From positions 10,259,647 through 10,323,646 of the forward strand of contig CM045988.1 in NCBI GenBank assembly GCA_025175895.1: a stretch of DNA of 64,000 nucleotides, read 5' to 3'. The translations under genes and the position numbers were made by a program. The notes under the pieces are model-generated. The model did no database searches, was not told the origin of the DNA, and was given only the letters and a program-made list of their open reading frames with translations. Position 1 is the first letter of the stretch, and the number at the start of each line of letters is the position of its first letter. This DNA is from Wurfbainia villosa. Taxonomy: Eukaryota > Streptophyta > Magnoliopsida > Zingiberales > Zingiberaceae. This document shows, one piece after another, positions 9,965 to 21,500 of this stretch.

Positions 9965-12900
9965 ATGATGTCTTTGAATTTGCGTTCCATTTTGGATTCG
10001 AATAAATTGACTGGGCCGAGCTTCATGGACTGGCTTAGAAGCTTGAGAATTGTTCTCAAGGTTGAAAAGCTTGCAAATGTCCTCGAAGCGTCTCTTCCCG
10101 CCCGTCCTAGTGTCAATGCAACTCAGGACCAATTGTTGGCCTATCAGAAACATGTGAATGATTCTGAACAAATGAGTTGCATCATGCTAGCCGCGATGGA
10201 ACCCAAGCTACGAAAGCAACATGAGCATATGGATGCTCATATCGTAGTCCTTCATCTTTGTGAGTTGGTTGATGAGCAAGTGAGATTCGAAAGGTTCGAA
10301 GTCTCAAAGCTCCTCTTCACCTCTGAGATGCTAGGAGGTTCATCTGTGTGTGGTATCGATATCTTTGCCAAGATCGTGGAGTCTTCTGAGAAGCATGAGC
10401 AGGGGACGGTGCTGTTAGTTGATTCCTCGAAGAAAGGTTCTAAGAGGAAGTCAAAGGAACAGCAGAAGGGAAAGAAGAGAAGGGCTAAGAAGGTAGAACT
10501 AGCACAAAAGGAAACTTGCCATCATTATGGCAAGGAGAGCCATTTGCGAAGAAAGTGCAAGATTTATCTTGAGTCCGTGAAGAAGGATAAGGCATCGGAT
10601 GCCCCATCTTCTTCAGAAATCTTCTTTATTGATTGTCATTCTATTTCCTCAGACACGTGGGTATTTGATACTGGGTGTGGCTCACATATATGTAATGACA
10701 TACATGGGCTAAGGAATAGAAGAAGACTCGTCAAGGGAGAGTCAAATTTACGTGTTGGGAATGGAGCAACGGTTGCTGCACTCGCCATCGGAACGTATTT
10801 GTTGGAACTCCCTGTAGGACTTGTCTTAGAACTGGACAATTGCTTTTATGTTCCTTCGTTGATAAAGAACATCATTTCTATTTCTTGTCTAAATAGAAAT
10901 GGGTTCCATTTTACTTTTAGTAACAATTGTTGTTACATAACTTTGAATGGAGTTCTTTATGGGATTGGAACTTTAAGCAATGGTGTTTATATGTTGGACG
11001 TATCCAGTGACGATTTCAATATCGAAGCGAGCAACACGCATGCTCGAAAGGATAATCAAATAGACTCCTATATGTGGCATTGTCGTCTTGGCCATATAAG
11101 CAAGAAACGCATATCCGAATTACACCGATGTGGAATTCTGGAATCGTTTGAATTGGATTCATACGATACATGAGAATCATGCTTAAAAGGCAAGATGACT
11201 AAGTTACCTTTTACTGGAAAAGGTGAACGAGTGGGAGAGTTACTAGGTCTAGTACATACTGATGTATGTGGACCTATGTCAACTCAAGCTTTAGGAGGCT
11301 ATAACTACTTCATTACCTTCACCGATGATCACTCACGGTTTGGGTATGTGTTCCTGATGAAACACAAGTCTGAAGCCTTTGAAAGGTTCAAAGAATTCAG
11401 AAATAAAGTAGAGAAACAACATGACAAAAGTATTAAAATACTTTGATCGGATCGAGGTGGTGAATACTTAAGTCAAGAGTTTCTTGATTATCTAAGAGAC
11501 AATGGCATATTGTCTCAATGGACTCCGCCCTATACACCACAGCATAATGGTGTATCTGAGAGGCGTAACTGGACCTTGTTGGACATGGTCAGGTCAATGA
11601 TGAATCATGCGACTCTTCCCAAGTCCTTTTGGGGTTATGCACTTCAGACAGCTGTTTACTTGTTAAATAGAATGCCTACCAAGGTAGTCTCAACTACTCC
11701 ATATGAGATATGGAATGGTAAGAAACCTCATGTATCTTACTTGAAGATATGGGGTTGTCCTGCTTATGTGAAGCGGACTGTATCAGACAAATTGGATGCT
11801 AAGTCTAATAAATGTCTATTTATTGGATACCCTAAGGAAACAAGGGGTTACCAATTCTATCATCCTGTGGAACAAAAGGTGTTTGTTTCAAGGCATGCTA
11901 TGTTTCTAGAGAAAGAGTTTCTCTTGCAAGAAAACAGTGGGAGTGTCGTCGAGTTTGAGGAGGCTCAAGAGACTCAAATAGACATTGATGAGATACCTGG
12001 TGAAGCACAACAGCCGACAACTCATAGTGATGGGCAATCGGCTGGACCTATTGTAACACCACATCTTCGTAGATCTGGTAGAACACGCAATATTCCTGAG
12101 AGATATGGATTTCTCGTAAGCGAATCGAACGACGTGTTACTCATTGACGATGAGGAGCCTACCAGTTATGAAGAAGTGCTGACAAGTTCAGAAAGGGATA
12201 AGTGCCTTGGTGTCATGAAGTCGGAAATGGATTCCATGTATAAAAACCAAGTTTGGAACTTGGTTGACCCACCTGAAGGGATAAAGCCTATAGGGTGCAA
12301 GTGGGTTTTCAAGAAGAAAACCGACTTGGATGGTAATGTGATTACCTATAAGGCTAGATTGGTGGCGAAAGGATATCGTCAAAAGCAAGGTGTTGATTAT
12401 GACGAAACCTATTCGCCTGTAGCTATGCTTAAATCCATTCGGATGCTCCTGGCCATAGCGGCTCATTATGATTATGAGATATGGCAGATGGATGTGAAAA
12501 TAGCTTTCCTTAATGGAAACCTGCTCGAGGACGTGTATATGATACAGCCTGAGGGTTTCACATCGGTTGATAAAACCAAGGTATGCAAATTGCGACGGTC
12601 CATTTATGGATTGAAGCAAGCATCCAGGAGCTGGAATATCCGTTTTGATGAGACGATCAAAAAGTTTGATTTCTCGCAAAATCCAGACGAACCTTGTGTG
12701 TACAAGAAGGTTAGTGGGAGTGCAGTCGTGTTCCTAGTATTGTATGTCGATGACATATTACTTATAGGAAACGATGTGTCAATCTTACAGTCAGTTAAGG
12801 TTTGGTTATCCAAGACATTCTCCATGAAAGACCTGGGAGAAGCAACCTACATCCTTGGGATTAAGATCTATAGAGATAGATCGAAATGGTTGCTTGGTCT

Positions 12901-13729
12901 TTCACAGTCTACATATATAGACCGAGTGCTAAAGAGGTTTAGCATGTCGGAATCCAAGAAAGGTTATCTGCCCATCAAGCATGGGGTACACCTTTCGAAG
13001 TCTATGTGTCCGCGCACAGAAAACGAGAGGATTTGCATGAGTAAGATTCCCTATGCATCCGCAATAGGATCTATCATGTATGCTATGTTATGTACGAGGC
13101 CCGATGTATCGTATGCTCTGAGTGTCACGAGCAGATACCAGTCTGATCCAGGAATGGATCATTGGGCGGCTGTTAAGACGATCCTTAAGTACTTGAGAAG
13201 AACTAAGGATGTGTTCCTAATATATGGAGAAAGGGACATGGTGATACGCGGGTATACGGATGCCAGCTTCCAGACAGACAAGGATGATTCCAGGTCTCAG
13301 TCTGGATACGTGTTCACCTTGAATGGGGGCACAGTGAGTTGGAAAAGTTCCAAACAAGAGACTGTAGTGGATTCTACCACTGAGGCAGAATACATTGCAG
13401 CTTCGGAAGCAGCAAAGGAAGCGGTTTGGATCAAGAAGTTCGTTCATGAACTTAGTGTGATTCCGGCCATTGTTGAAGCAATACCGGTCTACTACGACAA
13501 CAATGGAGCAATTGCACAGGCGAAAGAGCCAAGGTCTCATCAACGATCCAAACATGTGCTTCGCCACTATCATCTTATCAGAGAGATCATCAGTAGGAAC
13601 GAAATACAAATCGAGAAAATTCCCACTGAAAGGAACTTAGCGGATCCCTTGACTAAGGCATTACCTCAAAATAAGTTTGAGGGTCATGTTCGAGCTTATG
13701 GTATTGGATACCGTAGCGATTGGCATTAG
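9965..13729 (+). pseudogene. Cop-3 gag-pol polyprotein, one frame with two stops
   Basis: A single frame of about 1250 codons. Start ATG at 9965 (MSLNLRSILDSNKLTG...); upstream in-frame ATGs at 9959 and 9962 are also possible. Order: gag (to about 10560), CCHC-like knuckle CHHYGKESHLRRKC (about 10519-10560; second Cys is Tyr), protease with DTG (about 10669), pre-integrase HCRLGH (about 11077), integrase (11195-12060), reverse transcriptase with YVDDILLIGND (about 12746) and RNase H (13240-13729, DASFQTD and STTEAEY), ending TAG. Stops are TGA at 11171-11173, where a Cys of the integrase zinc site is expected, and TGA at 11444-11446, where Arg (CGA) is expected. All three open parts share one frame, so no frameshift is needed. 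As read, it cannot make a complete polyprotein without readthrough. Confidence 0.93.
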
Positions 13730-13730
13730 G

Positions 13731-13743
13731 CCAAGTGGGAGTC
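13731..13743 (+). promoter_or_regulatory. Polypurine tract of Cop-3
   Basis: CCAAGTGGGAGTC ends exactly at the 3' LTR start TGTTAG and begins one base after the gag-pol stop codon. Confidence 0.88.
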
Positions 13744-16024
13744 TGTTAGTAATATATGAGAGATGTCCTAAGACAATCGCCTTATGTATGAACCATTTAT
13801 ATGATAAATGAAGATTCACTATTTGAGTATACATGTTTTATGTATTTGATTGGATCTTAAACTCATTTACTGAATGTCCACGATACGATTCACAGCATGA
13901 GAGAATTTGTGATTGGATCACAACTAGTGAGTATCTCTACATGTGTAATTGTGATGTATCTGAATTATCCCTAGTCGATGAATTGATGGATTTGGACACC
14001 ATCAATTCTGTCGAGACTAGCACGAGGTATACTCCTTGGTGTATCCAAGCAGCTGATTCTCACTGGCTGGAGACATAGTGATGTCCGGAGTTAATCGTGG
14101 ATGCTAGTTATGGTAACTAGTTCATTGGAGTGACCAGCCGTAAGACTTCATATGGTTCTCTGCATATATAGATATGTCAATGAAGTTCTTACTGTGGCTT
14201 AAGTCCGATGTTCCTTTGACTTGCGGTATTCAAGTCATCTTGATCATGGAGACTTATGCTTTGACATCTTAAGCAAACATCTCTAAGGAGATGTGGACCC
14301 GGGATGATTGGGTATAAGTCGAAGTAATCGAAGGTGTTTGAATAGCCTATAAAGGATTCACCACTCCTTGCGAGGAGATGTATACCCATGGCCTCTCGTC
14401 GGATTGTTACTAAAGTCTTTGGCCAAAGCATTACATGTTTAGAGTAAGGTACTCTTCGATACATGTGGAGTAACTAGAATCCGTAGGACGAGGAAATGAT
14501 ACTTGGGCTAGGTGTGACGTAGTCAGCCTAGTGGGGACTGACACTATAGACCATGTCCTGAACCAAGTGGGTATAAGATGAGTGAAGGGAATGGGGCACG
14601 ATTCATTCGAGCTATTGAAGGGTTTCAGAAATAGTTCTGGATCAACCGTTGATCTTTTCGGTTAATTGGGGATCATGATGTACTACTAGGTGTCACTCAT
14701 GATCGTTCTATAATTAATGGTTAATTATAGACGGCCAATATTAACCGAGAACCTATTTGGTCACACGCACAACGAGTGTAATCCAAAGGATTTAAAACGA
14801 GCTTGAGAATGGGATTCTCAGACCGAGAGAAACTAGGTTTGGTTGGACCAAACATAAAGCGAGCATGAAATCGTTTCAGTCGCAATGGAAGCGTGGATGG
14901 GCCGTGTCTTATGAAGACGTAATGGATGAACCTAAATGGTTTGGTTCTAATCCAATGGATGAGAATAAACCAAAGGGTTTGGTTTATTATAAACGAATGA
15001 ACCAAAAGTTGGTTCGGTTCTAATCCAATGGATGAGAATAAACCAAAGGGTTTGGTTTATTATAAACGAATGAACCAAAAGTTGGTTCGGTTCGTTTTAA
15101 CTTAAAATAAACCATCATGGTTTGGTTTATTTTAACTTATCCTAATGGAGCGGGTTAACGGGATTTTTGGATATGATCCATTAACCATTAAGAGAATTAG
15201 TTCTCTATAAAAGAGGGCTTAAGGGATTGTTAAACCCTAACTAATCCAAACCCTAGCCCCCTTGAGTTGCCGCCCACCTCCACCTTGGAGTTAATTGGCG
15301 CCAACCCTAAAGCTGCCGCCGCCCAGCTTGTGTGCAGCCGTCCAAGTCTTTGCCGGAGAACCTCCGGCGACCCTCCGGCGATCTCCTTTGGGTTCGGTGA
15401 TAAGGTGAGCTTCCATCTTTCCTTAGCCGGCCTCTATTCCTCCACCAAAAGCTGTCCAGTTTTTCTGGACAGCTTGTTTCTTTGTTATCGGAGCGTCGTT
15501 TGGATGACGGTTAGTGCTCCGACAGCGGCTAACTTACCGGGGATTTGATCTCCGGTAATCCTCTGAGGTGGGGGACGAAGGATTCGTCAAACGGTTGACG
15601 AATACCTCTCCGGAGAAGCGAGTTTTGAGAACTCGTTTTAGGATCCGAATTTGGATTCGGATCGTGATCATCTCTCGATCACGTCGTCTTCAACATGAGG
15701 CTAGTAACCCGTACGAAGACGAAGCTCGTGACTTAGCGAAGTCATCCCGAGGAGCTCGGCATGGATACGGATAGAGACGATTCTTACGAGGATCGTTCCG
15801 GTTGATGCCGTTCCCGCTGCACGTCATACGAAAGGTATAACGTAGTTAAATTTCCTTTTATTGCAAATTTAATTTACGGTTATGTCTACACTTGTTGTAA
15901 TATGCATGCGTGTGCTGTGTGTGTTGTAATAAATATAGATTTATTATTTTTAATTGCTTCCGCTGTGCTCATGTTTACGAAACATGATCGAACACACACA
16001 CGCCGCAGTGCCGGAAACCCAACA
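13744..16024 (+). mobile_element. Cop-3 3' LTR
   Basis: Starts TGTTAGTAAT and ends ACCCAACA. It is 2281 bp and collinear with 6461-8684, with a direct duplication of about 78 bp (about 14940-15090) that the 5' LTR lacks. No gene is seen. Confidence 0.93.
15206..15213 (+). promoter_or_regulatory. TATA box, Cop-3 3' LTR
   Basis: TATAAAAG, the counterpart of 7850-7857. In a 3' LTR it could drive read-out transcription into Cop-2. Confidence 0.6.
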
Positions 16025-16608
16025 GTTGAGAGATGATATTATTTATATGGTGTGCCGTTGATTATAGGAGGAAACCGTGTCCTATATATTAGGATGATGA
16101 TGTCCCCTTGAGGAGCTCATAAGGTTCATCATGTAAACCCTGCAGGTAGACTTGGTCCGGCATGATGAAAAGGTTGAGTGGTACTACTCAAGGAGTTAGA
16201 TGTTGATTAATTAATGGTTAGTAAATTAATTAATCGACGGACATTCGAGATCTTAAACATGGAGAGAAAATATACAAATAATATATGGAGCCCATATTAT
16301 CATATGGGGGTTGGTGAGGTAGATCAATGATGGACCTTTAGTGGATTGGATCATCATTAGTGGATCGGACTTTATGTGGGCTTGATCCATGGGTGGCCAA
16401 GACCCAACTCCTCCTCATGGTCCCTAATGTAGCCCATTAACACCTCAAGATGCTTAGATCCAATGGATAGAAATAAAACACTAAGATCTATTGGTAGAGA
16501 TTAAATCTCTAAGATCCGACGGTTGAGATTAAATCTCTAGATCCGACGGTTGAGATTAAATCCCTAGAACCAATGGAGGAGATTAATTCATGGCTTATCC
16601 CCAAACTC

Positions 16609-16617
16609 TATAAAAGG
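16609..16617 (+). promoter_or_regulatory. TATA box, Cop-2 5' LTR
   Basis: TATAAAAGG after CCAAACTC. Identical in the 3' LTR at 23565-23573. Confidence 0.7.
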
Positions 16618-17486
16618 TGGCATGGGGTTGGCGTGAAGAAGATCATAGAGAGGGAGCAAGGCTTGGGCGGCAAGAATAGGGCAATCCTAGTTGAGATAGG
16701 ATTGGAATTAGGGTTAGGGTTTGGAAGCAAGGGTGGCACCAAATAAGGCAAGTTTTCCTTCTTCTTCCTTGCCTTGTGGCCAACGTCCAGCAGCTATTCC
16801 GGCCCTTCCCAGCCCTTGGCCGGCGCTCAAAACACTCCCCTCTCTTCTCCTTAGGTGGTGGAAACAAGATATAGGGTTTCCCTTGGTGTCTTGGTAGTTT
16901 TCCATCATCTTTTTATCCTTCTAGTTGGCCGGCGGCAAGAACTTCTATAGTTCTTTGTTGGTTGAGTTTTTGAAGGAGAAAAACATTGTTTCTCTTCTTC
17001 CTCTTGCTTGGGAAAAGAAAGGAAGGAAGTTTTGCGATCTAGGAGCTTTGACTTTTGGTGGATCGTCGCCCACACGACGTCCAAAAGGAGGAGGGTCATA
17101 CATTAGAAGACCAAGAGGTATAACTATTCTTCTTTCTCTTTTATTCATTGCTTGTGTTTGTTTTTCAAAATATAAGCATGTTATATTTCTGTAAATAGGC
17201 TAAATAATACTGAGATCCCGAGTATAAACACAAAAACCGGTGATCCGGACATCGTCTATTCCACGGCTACTCGTAGAATAGAGGATGGTCGCTTGAACAA
17301 CTAGTTTGTTCAAGTGACCTCTCTAAACGAATAGCACGATGATGACTTGGTTGTCTTGGGAATCCCTTTTGTCTAGGATTACATTTTTAATCCGGGGACA
17401 TCGAAGGGATCACCATGGTTAAGCAACCGAGGTGAAGGGGAAGCGAAGTTTCCTCTCACGGACTCGACAAGGGAAATCCCTTCATT

Positions 17487-17498
17487 TGGTATCAGAGC
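17487..17498 (+). promoter_or_regulatory. Fossil primer-binding site inside Cop-2 LTR
   Basis: TGGTATCAGAGC preceded by CCCTTCATT, 33 bp before a second copy of the same arrangement at 17520. The first copy is inside both LTRs (also 24443-24454). The target duplication at 24474 proves the LTR ends after it. Confidence 0.85.
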
Positions 17499-17519
17499 TT
17501 CCGGGCAAAACCCTTCAAT

Positions 17520-17531
17520 TGGTATCAGAGC
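17520..17531 (+). promoter_or_regulatory. Primer-binding site of Cop-2 (tRNA-Met)
   Basis: TGGTATCAGAGC, two bases after the LTR end CCCTTCA. Confidence 0.9.
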
Positions 17532-18576
17532 CAAGGTTTCCGATTTTGTGTGTTTAGGATTCGGTTAATTTTTATGCACTTTTTCATATATTAAATGTGT
17601 CGAATAATAGTAGGATATGCGTAGTTTAACTCTTTGGTTGCAGGCATAAGATTCGACTATTATGGCATGTGTGTGTATGTGATTGTATGTGTGTAAATGT
17701 TTATTTTGTTCAATCCTCGGGGTTGACGAGGCTAGTATTTAGTTTTTGTAAATTAAATACGGCATTGTTTAGCCGTTCTTTATTTTATTTTACTTTCGAT
17801 CTAGATTTCATGTACACTCCCTCGTGGAGTATAGGATCGATGGATGTAAATTAAAATAGGATTTAGTCTCGGCTCGGATCTCCGGATGGCTCGTACATGG
17901 CGTAGGAGGAGCGGACGAGATGGCGATGCGACAGGAGTCATATTGAAGACAAAAGCCATAATAGTTGGAAAATAATTTATTTTTCATATTTATTGCTTTT
18001 TGTTTGATATGCATGTCGTAGGCTAGGAAAATTCCTCAATTTCAAATTACTAAGTGGGAGAGGGATATTTTTATAAATTCCTGCGGCCTCCATTACAATT
18101 TGACAAGTGATGCAAACAAACTTGCGCGTCGGCTCTGAGTGCCTTCCTCCCCATCGGATGGGTTTGTTTGCGGATCACAAGGTCGAATATGGTTATAGGA
18201 AATTATCAAGGAGCGTGTGTACTTGCCCATCGTAAGGCACATAACCCAAGATAATTACCTTGGTACCGAGTAATGGTGAACACTTAGATACAAATATAAG
18301 TATCCTCCCCGTCGGAGTCACTGCTTTTATTTGTAGGGCCAAAGAGGAACCAACTATTAATTTTACTTGTCAAAAAGTTAGGTTGACAAGATAGTAAAAT
18401 TAATGGCTAAAACCTCCTCTTACAAATGTAGAATTTATCGTCCACACTATCGTGGCATACGATATTCTCGGTGTTTTGAGGTGTTGGTTGATTTTAAAAA
18501 TTTTATTGTTTGAGGAATCAATAATTTTTTGAAATCTAATGTTTTGATTTATGTGATTCTTAGGTTTTCTTTCAAA
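17532..18576 (+). other. Cop-2 5' leader
   Basis: About 1 kb of non-coding leader between primer site and gag ATG. Its 3' half (18107-18404) holds consecutive large hairpins. No gene or credible upstream ORF is seen. Confidence 0.8.
18107..18404 (+). repeat. Four consecutive hairpins with pairing arms (Cop-2 leader)
   Basis: Hairpin 1: GCAAACAAAC (18112-18121)/GTTTGTTTGC (18162-18171), extended by GTGAT (18107-18111)/ATCAC (18174-18178). Hairpin 2: GGAAATTATC (18198-18207)/GATAATTACC (18250-18259), one mismatch. Hairpin 3: TACAAATATAAG (18289-18300)/CTTTTATTTGTA (18324-18335), one mismatch. Hairpin 4: ATTAATTTTACT (18356-18367)/AGTAAAATTAAT (18393-18404), with inner TGTCAA/TTGACA. The first three enclose a similar apical word: TCCCCATCGG, GCCCATCG and TCCCCGTCGG. 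The arms are unrelated between hairpins. Confidence 0.82.
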
Positions 18577-21500
18577 ATGACTTTCAACCCACTTGCTGTG
18601 ATACTGAAAGAGAACAAACTTACTGGACCCAACTATGTAGATTGGAAGAGGAATCTAGATATTGTCTTGGAGGAATACAAATATGTACTCCTCGAAGAGT
18701 GCCCTCCCAAAGCGCAGATGATTACGGGAAAAGGAGAGAGAGAGCTATAGGAAGAGGAACAAGGCCGATGAGATGGCACGGTGTTACATTTTGGCATCTA
18801 TGTCAAATGTACTCCAACATCAGCATCAAGCCATGCCCACTGCCTATGATATGATGCTCAATCTCAAGGAGCTTTTCGAACACCAGAATCGGGCTGCGAG
18901 GCAAGAGGCCATGAGAAACTTGATGACGACCACCATGATCGAGGGAACACCCGTGAGGGATCATGTTCTCAAGATGATGGTTCATTTGAATGAGCTGGAG
19001 GTCCTAGGAGCTGAGATCGATGGGGAAACCCAGGTCGATATCATACTCGATCTCGCCTAGGAGTTTTGGCGGTTCGCCTACTCAACATGAACAAGAGGTT
19101 GTATTCATTGGAGGAACTTCTGACAGAACTCCAGGCGGCAGAGGGACTATTTCGTCAGAGTGCTCAGGCGCATGCTGTGATGACCCAGAAGGTTTCTGCT
19201 TCTAAGCCGAAAGGCAAGAAGAAGAAGAAACAAACCGGGGCAAAGGCGATGGGAGGTACTCAGGGAGGAGTGAAGAAGCTGAAAGGCAAGTGCTTCACTT
19301 GTAAGCAGACTGAACACTGGAAGAAGGACTGCCCCAACCGCAAGAACAAAGGTATATCTTTTGGTCTAGTTGTTGAAACATGTTTAGCGGTGTTATCTAC
19401 CGGCACCTGGTGTGTAGATACGGGAGCCACTGATCATGTCTGCAATACTTTGTAGGGGTTCCAGGAAACCAGACGACTGGCTGAGGGGGAGATTACCGTG
19501 TACTTGGGCGATGACACGAAGGTGGCGACTGTTGCAGTGAGAGATGTTCATTTATCTTTTGAGAAAAATAAACTTTTGGTTCTTAGGAATTGCCTTTATG
19601 TACCCTTATTTAGAAAGAATTTAATTCCAGTTTCTAAATTATTTATGGATGGATATTCTATTTCTTTCAATGATAGAGTTGTTATAAAGAGAGATAGGGA
19701 CATTATCTGTTCGGGTACATTGATAGGAAATTTATACACACTGGAACCAAAACCTCCCACGATGCAAATTGAAGTTAATAACTCATCTTCTAATTCCAAT
19801 AAGAGAAAAGAACCTTCGAAGATGAACCAAACATATCTTTGGCATCTTAGGCTTGGTCACATTAACCTAAGCAGAATTCAAAGGTTGATAGCTGATGGAC
19901 CTTTGGGTTCATTAGTGGTGGAGGATCTCCCAACCTGTGAATCTTGCTTGGAGGGTAAGATGACCAAGAGGCCTTTTAAGGCCAAGGGGTATAGAGCCAA
20001 AGATGTGTTAGAATTGGTTCATTCTGATTTGTGTGGTCCTATGTCTATCCAGGCTAGAGGTGGTTTTGAGTATTTCGTCTCTTTTATAGACGATTACTCA
20101 AGATATGGATACATTTACCTGATGCGCCGCAAGTCTGAATGCTTTGACAAGTTCAAAGAATTCAAGGATGATGTGGAGAAACGTCAAGGTAAAAGTATCA
20201 AAACACTACGATCTAATCGTGGTGGTGAGTACCTCTTGGGAGAGTTTAGGAACTACTTATCAGAGGCTGGGATTCAATCCCAATTGACTACACCTGGCAC
20301 ACCCCAGGAGAATGGTGTAGCAGAGCGAAGGAATAGGACTCTTATGGAGATGGTTAGATCGATGATGAGTTATTCTGACTTGCCAGATTCATTCTGGGGA
20401 TATGCTCTAGATACGGCGGTATACATTCTGAACTTGGTTCCATCTAAATCAGTGCCTTCTACTCCCACAGAGTTGTGGACTGGGCGAAAGCCTAGTCTAA
20501 GACATATTCGGATATGGGGGAGTCCAGCACATGTGCTGAAGGCAGATGCTGGTAAGTTGGAACCTCGTACAGAAGTACGATTGTTCGTTAGCTATCCCAG
20601 AGGAACGAAGGGTGGATTGTTTTATAGTCCTAGAGATCAGAGGGTGATCGTTAGCACGAACGCCAAATTTCTAGAGGAAGACTATGTGATGAGCCACAAG
20701 CCCAAGAGTAAAATTGTTCTGGAGGAGTTAAAAGGGGAAGTCACTTCTTTAGTACCACCGATACAAGAGGATATACCACATGTGACTGCACCGCGTGTCA
20801 CAGAGGATACACAGGTGATACCTCGTCGTAGTGGGAGGGTTGTGAGACAGCCTGATAGATTCATGTTCTTGGGAGAATCTTCTGATTTGGTCCCTGGCGA
20901 ACATGAACCTGATCCCTGGACATATGATGAGGCAATCCAAGATAAAGATGCAGTATCTTGGCGAGTGCAATGAATCTTTGAGATTGAATCTATGGATTCA
21001 AATCAGTGCAGGAGCTAGTAGAACCACCCGATGGTGTAAAAACCATTGGATGCAAGTGGATCTACAAGAGAAAAAGAGGAATAGATGGGAAGGTTGAGAC
21101 CTTCAAAGCGAGGCTTGTTGCGAAGGGGTATACTCAGAAAGAGGGTATCGATTATGAGGAGACCTTTTCGCCGGTAGCCATGCTTAAATCTATCCGGATT
21201 CTCTTATGCATAGCAGCTCATATGGATTATGAGGTGTGGCAAATGGATGTCAAGACAGCTTTCCTTAATGGAAGTCTTGAGGAAAACATCTACATGAAGC
21301 AACCAGAGGGATTCATTGCTAAGGGCAAAGAGCATCTTGTATGTAAGCTTAATCGGTCCATTTATGGATTGAAGCAAGCTTCGAGATCTTGGAACATCCG
21401 GTTTGATGAAGTGATCCAGTCTTGTGGATTTATTCAAAGTTCGGATGAGTCTTGTGTATACAAGAGATGTGACGGAAACGTAGTGGTATTTCTTGTACTA

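Larger units (their letters stand above)
6461..16024 (+). mobile_element. Cop-3: youngest-looking full-length copia element, nested in Cop-2
   Basis: About 9.6 kb: 5' LTR 6461-8684, primer site 8685, leader to 9964, gag-pol 9965-13729, polypurine tract 13731-13743, 3' LTR 13744-16024. It sits in the Cop-2 5' LTR. Left flank GTTGG (6456-6460) and right flank GTTGA (16025-16029) are the target duplication with one mismatch. The empty site is preserved in the Cop-2 3' LTR at about 22981-22997. One open frame with only two stops and two similar LTRs suggest a fairly recent insertion. Confidence 0.95.
16030..17517 (+). mobile_element. Cop-2 5' LTR, second part
   Basis: Continuation of the LTR begun at 5981; matches about 22991-24473. 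It contains a TATA box at 16609 and an internal primer-site-like word at 17487-17498, and ends CCCTTCA before the functional primer site. Reading frames such as 16925-17194 recur in the other LTR only because LTRs are copies. Confidence 0.93.

Noticed and set aside
16643..17194. Small ORFs of 60-90 codons repeated at 23599-24150
   Set aside because: They lie in the two LTRs of Cop-2 and recur because LTRs are duplicates; different strands are open over the same bases.
17487..17531. TGGTATCAGAGC words as possible tRNA gene pieces
   Set aside because: They match only the tRNA 3' end complement and sit at LTR ends, as primer-binding sites do; no cloverleaf.
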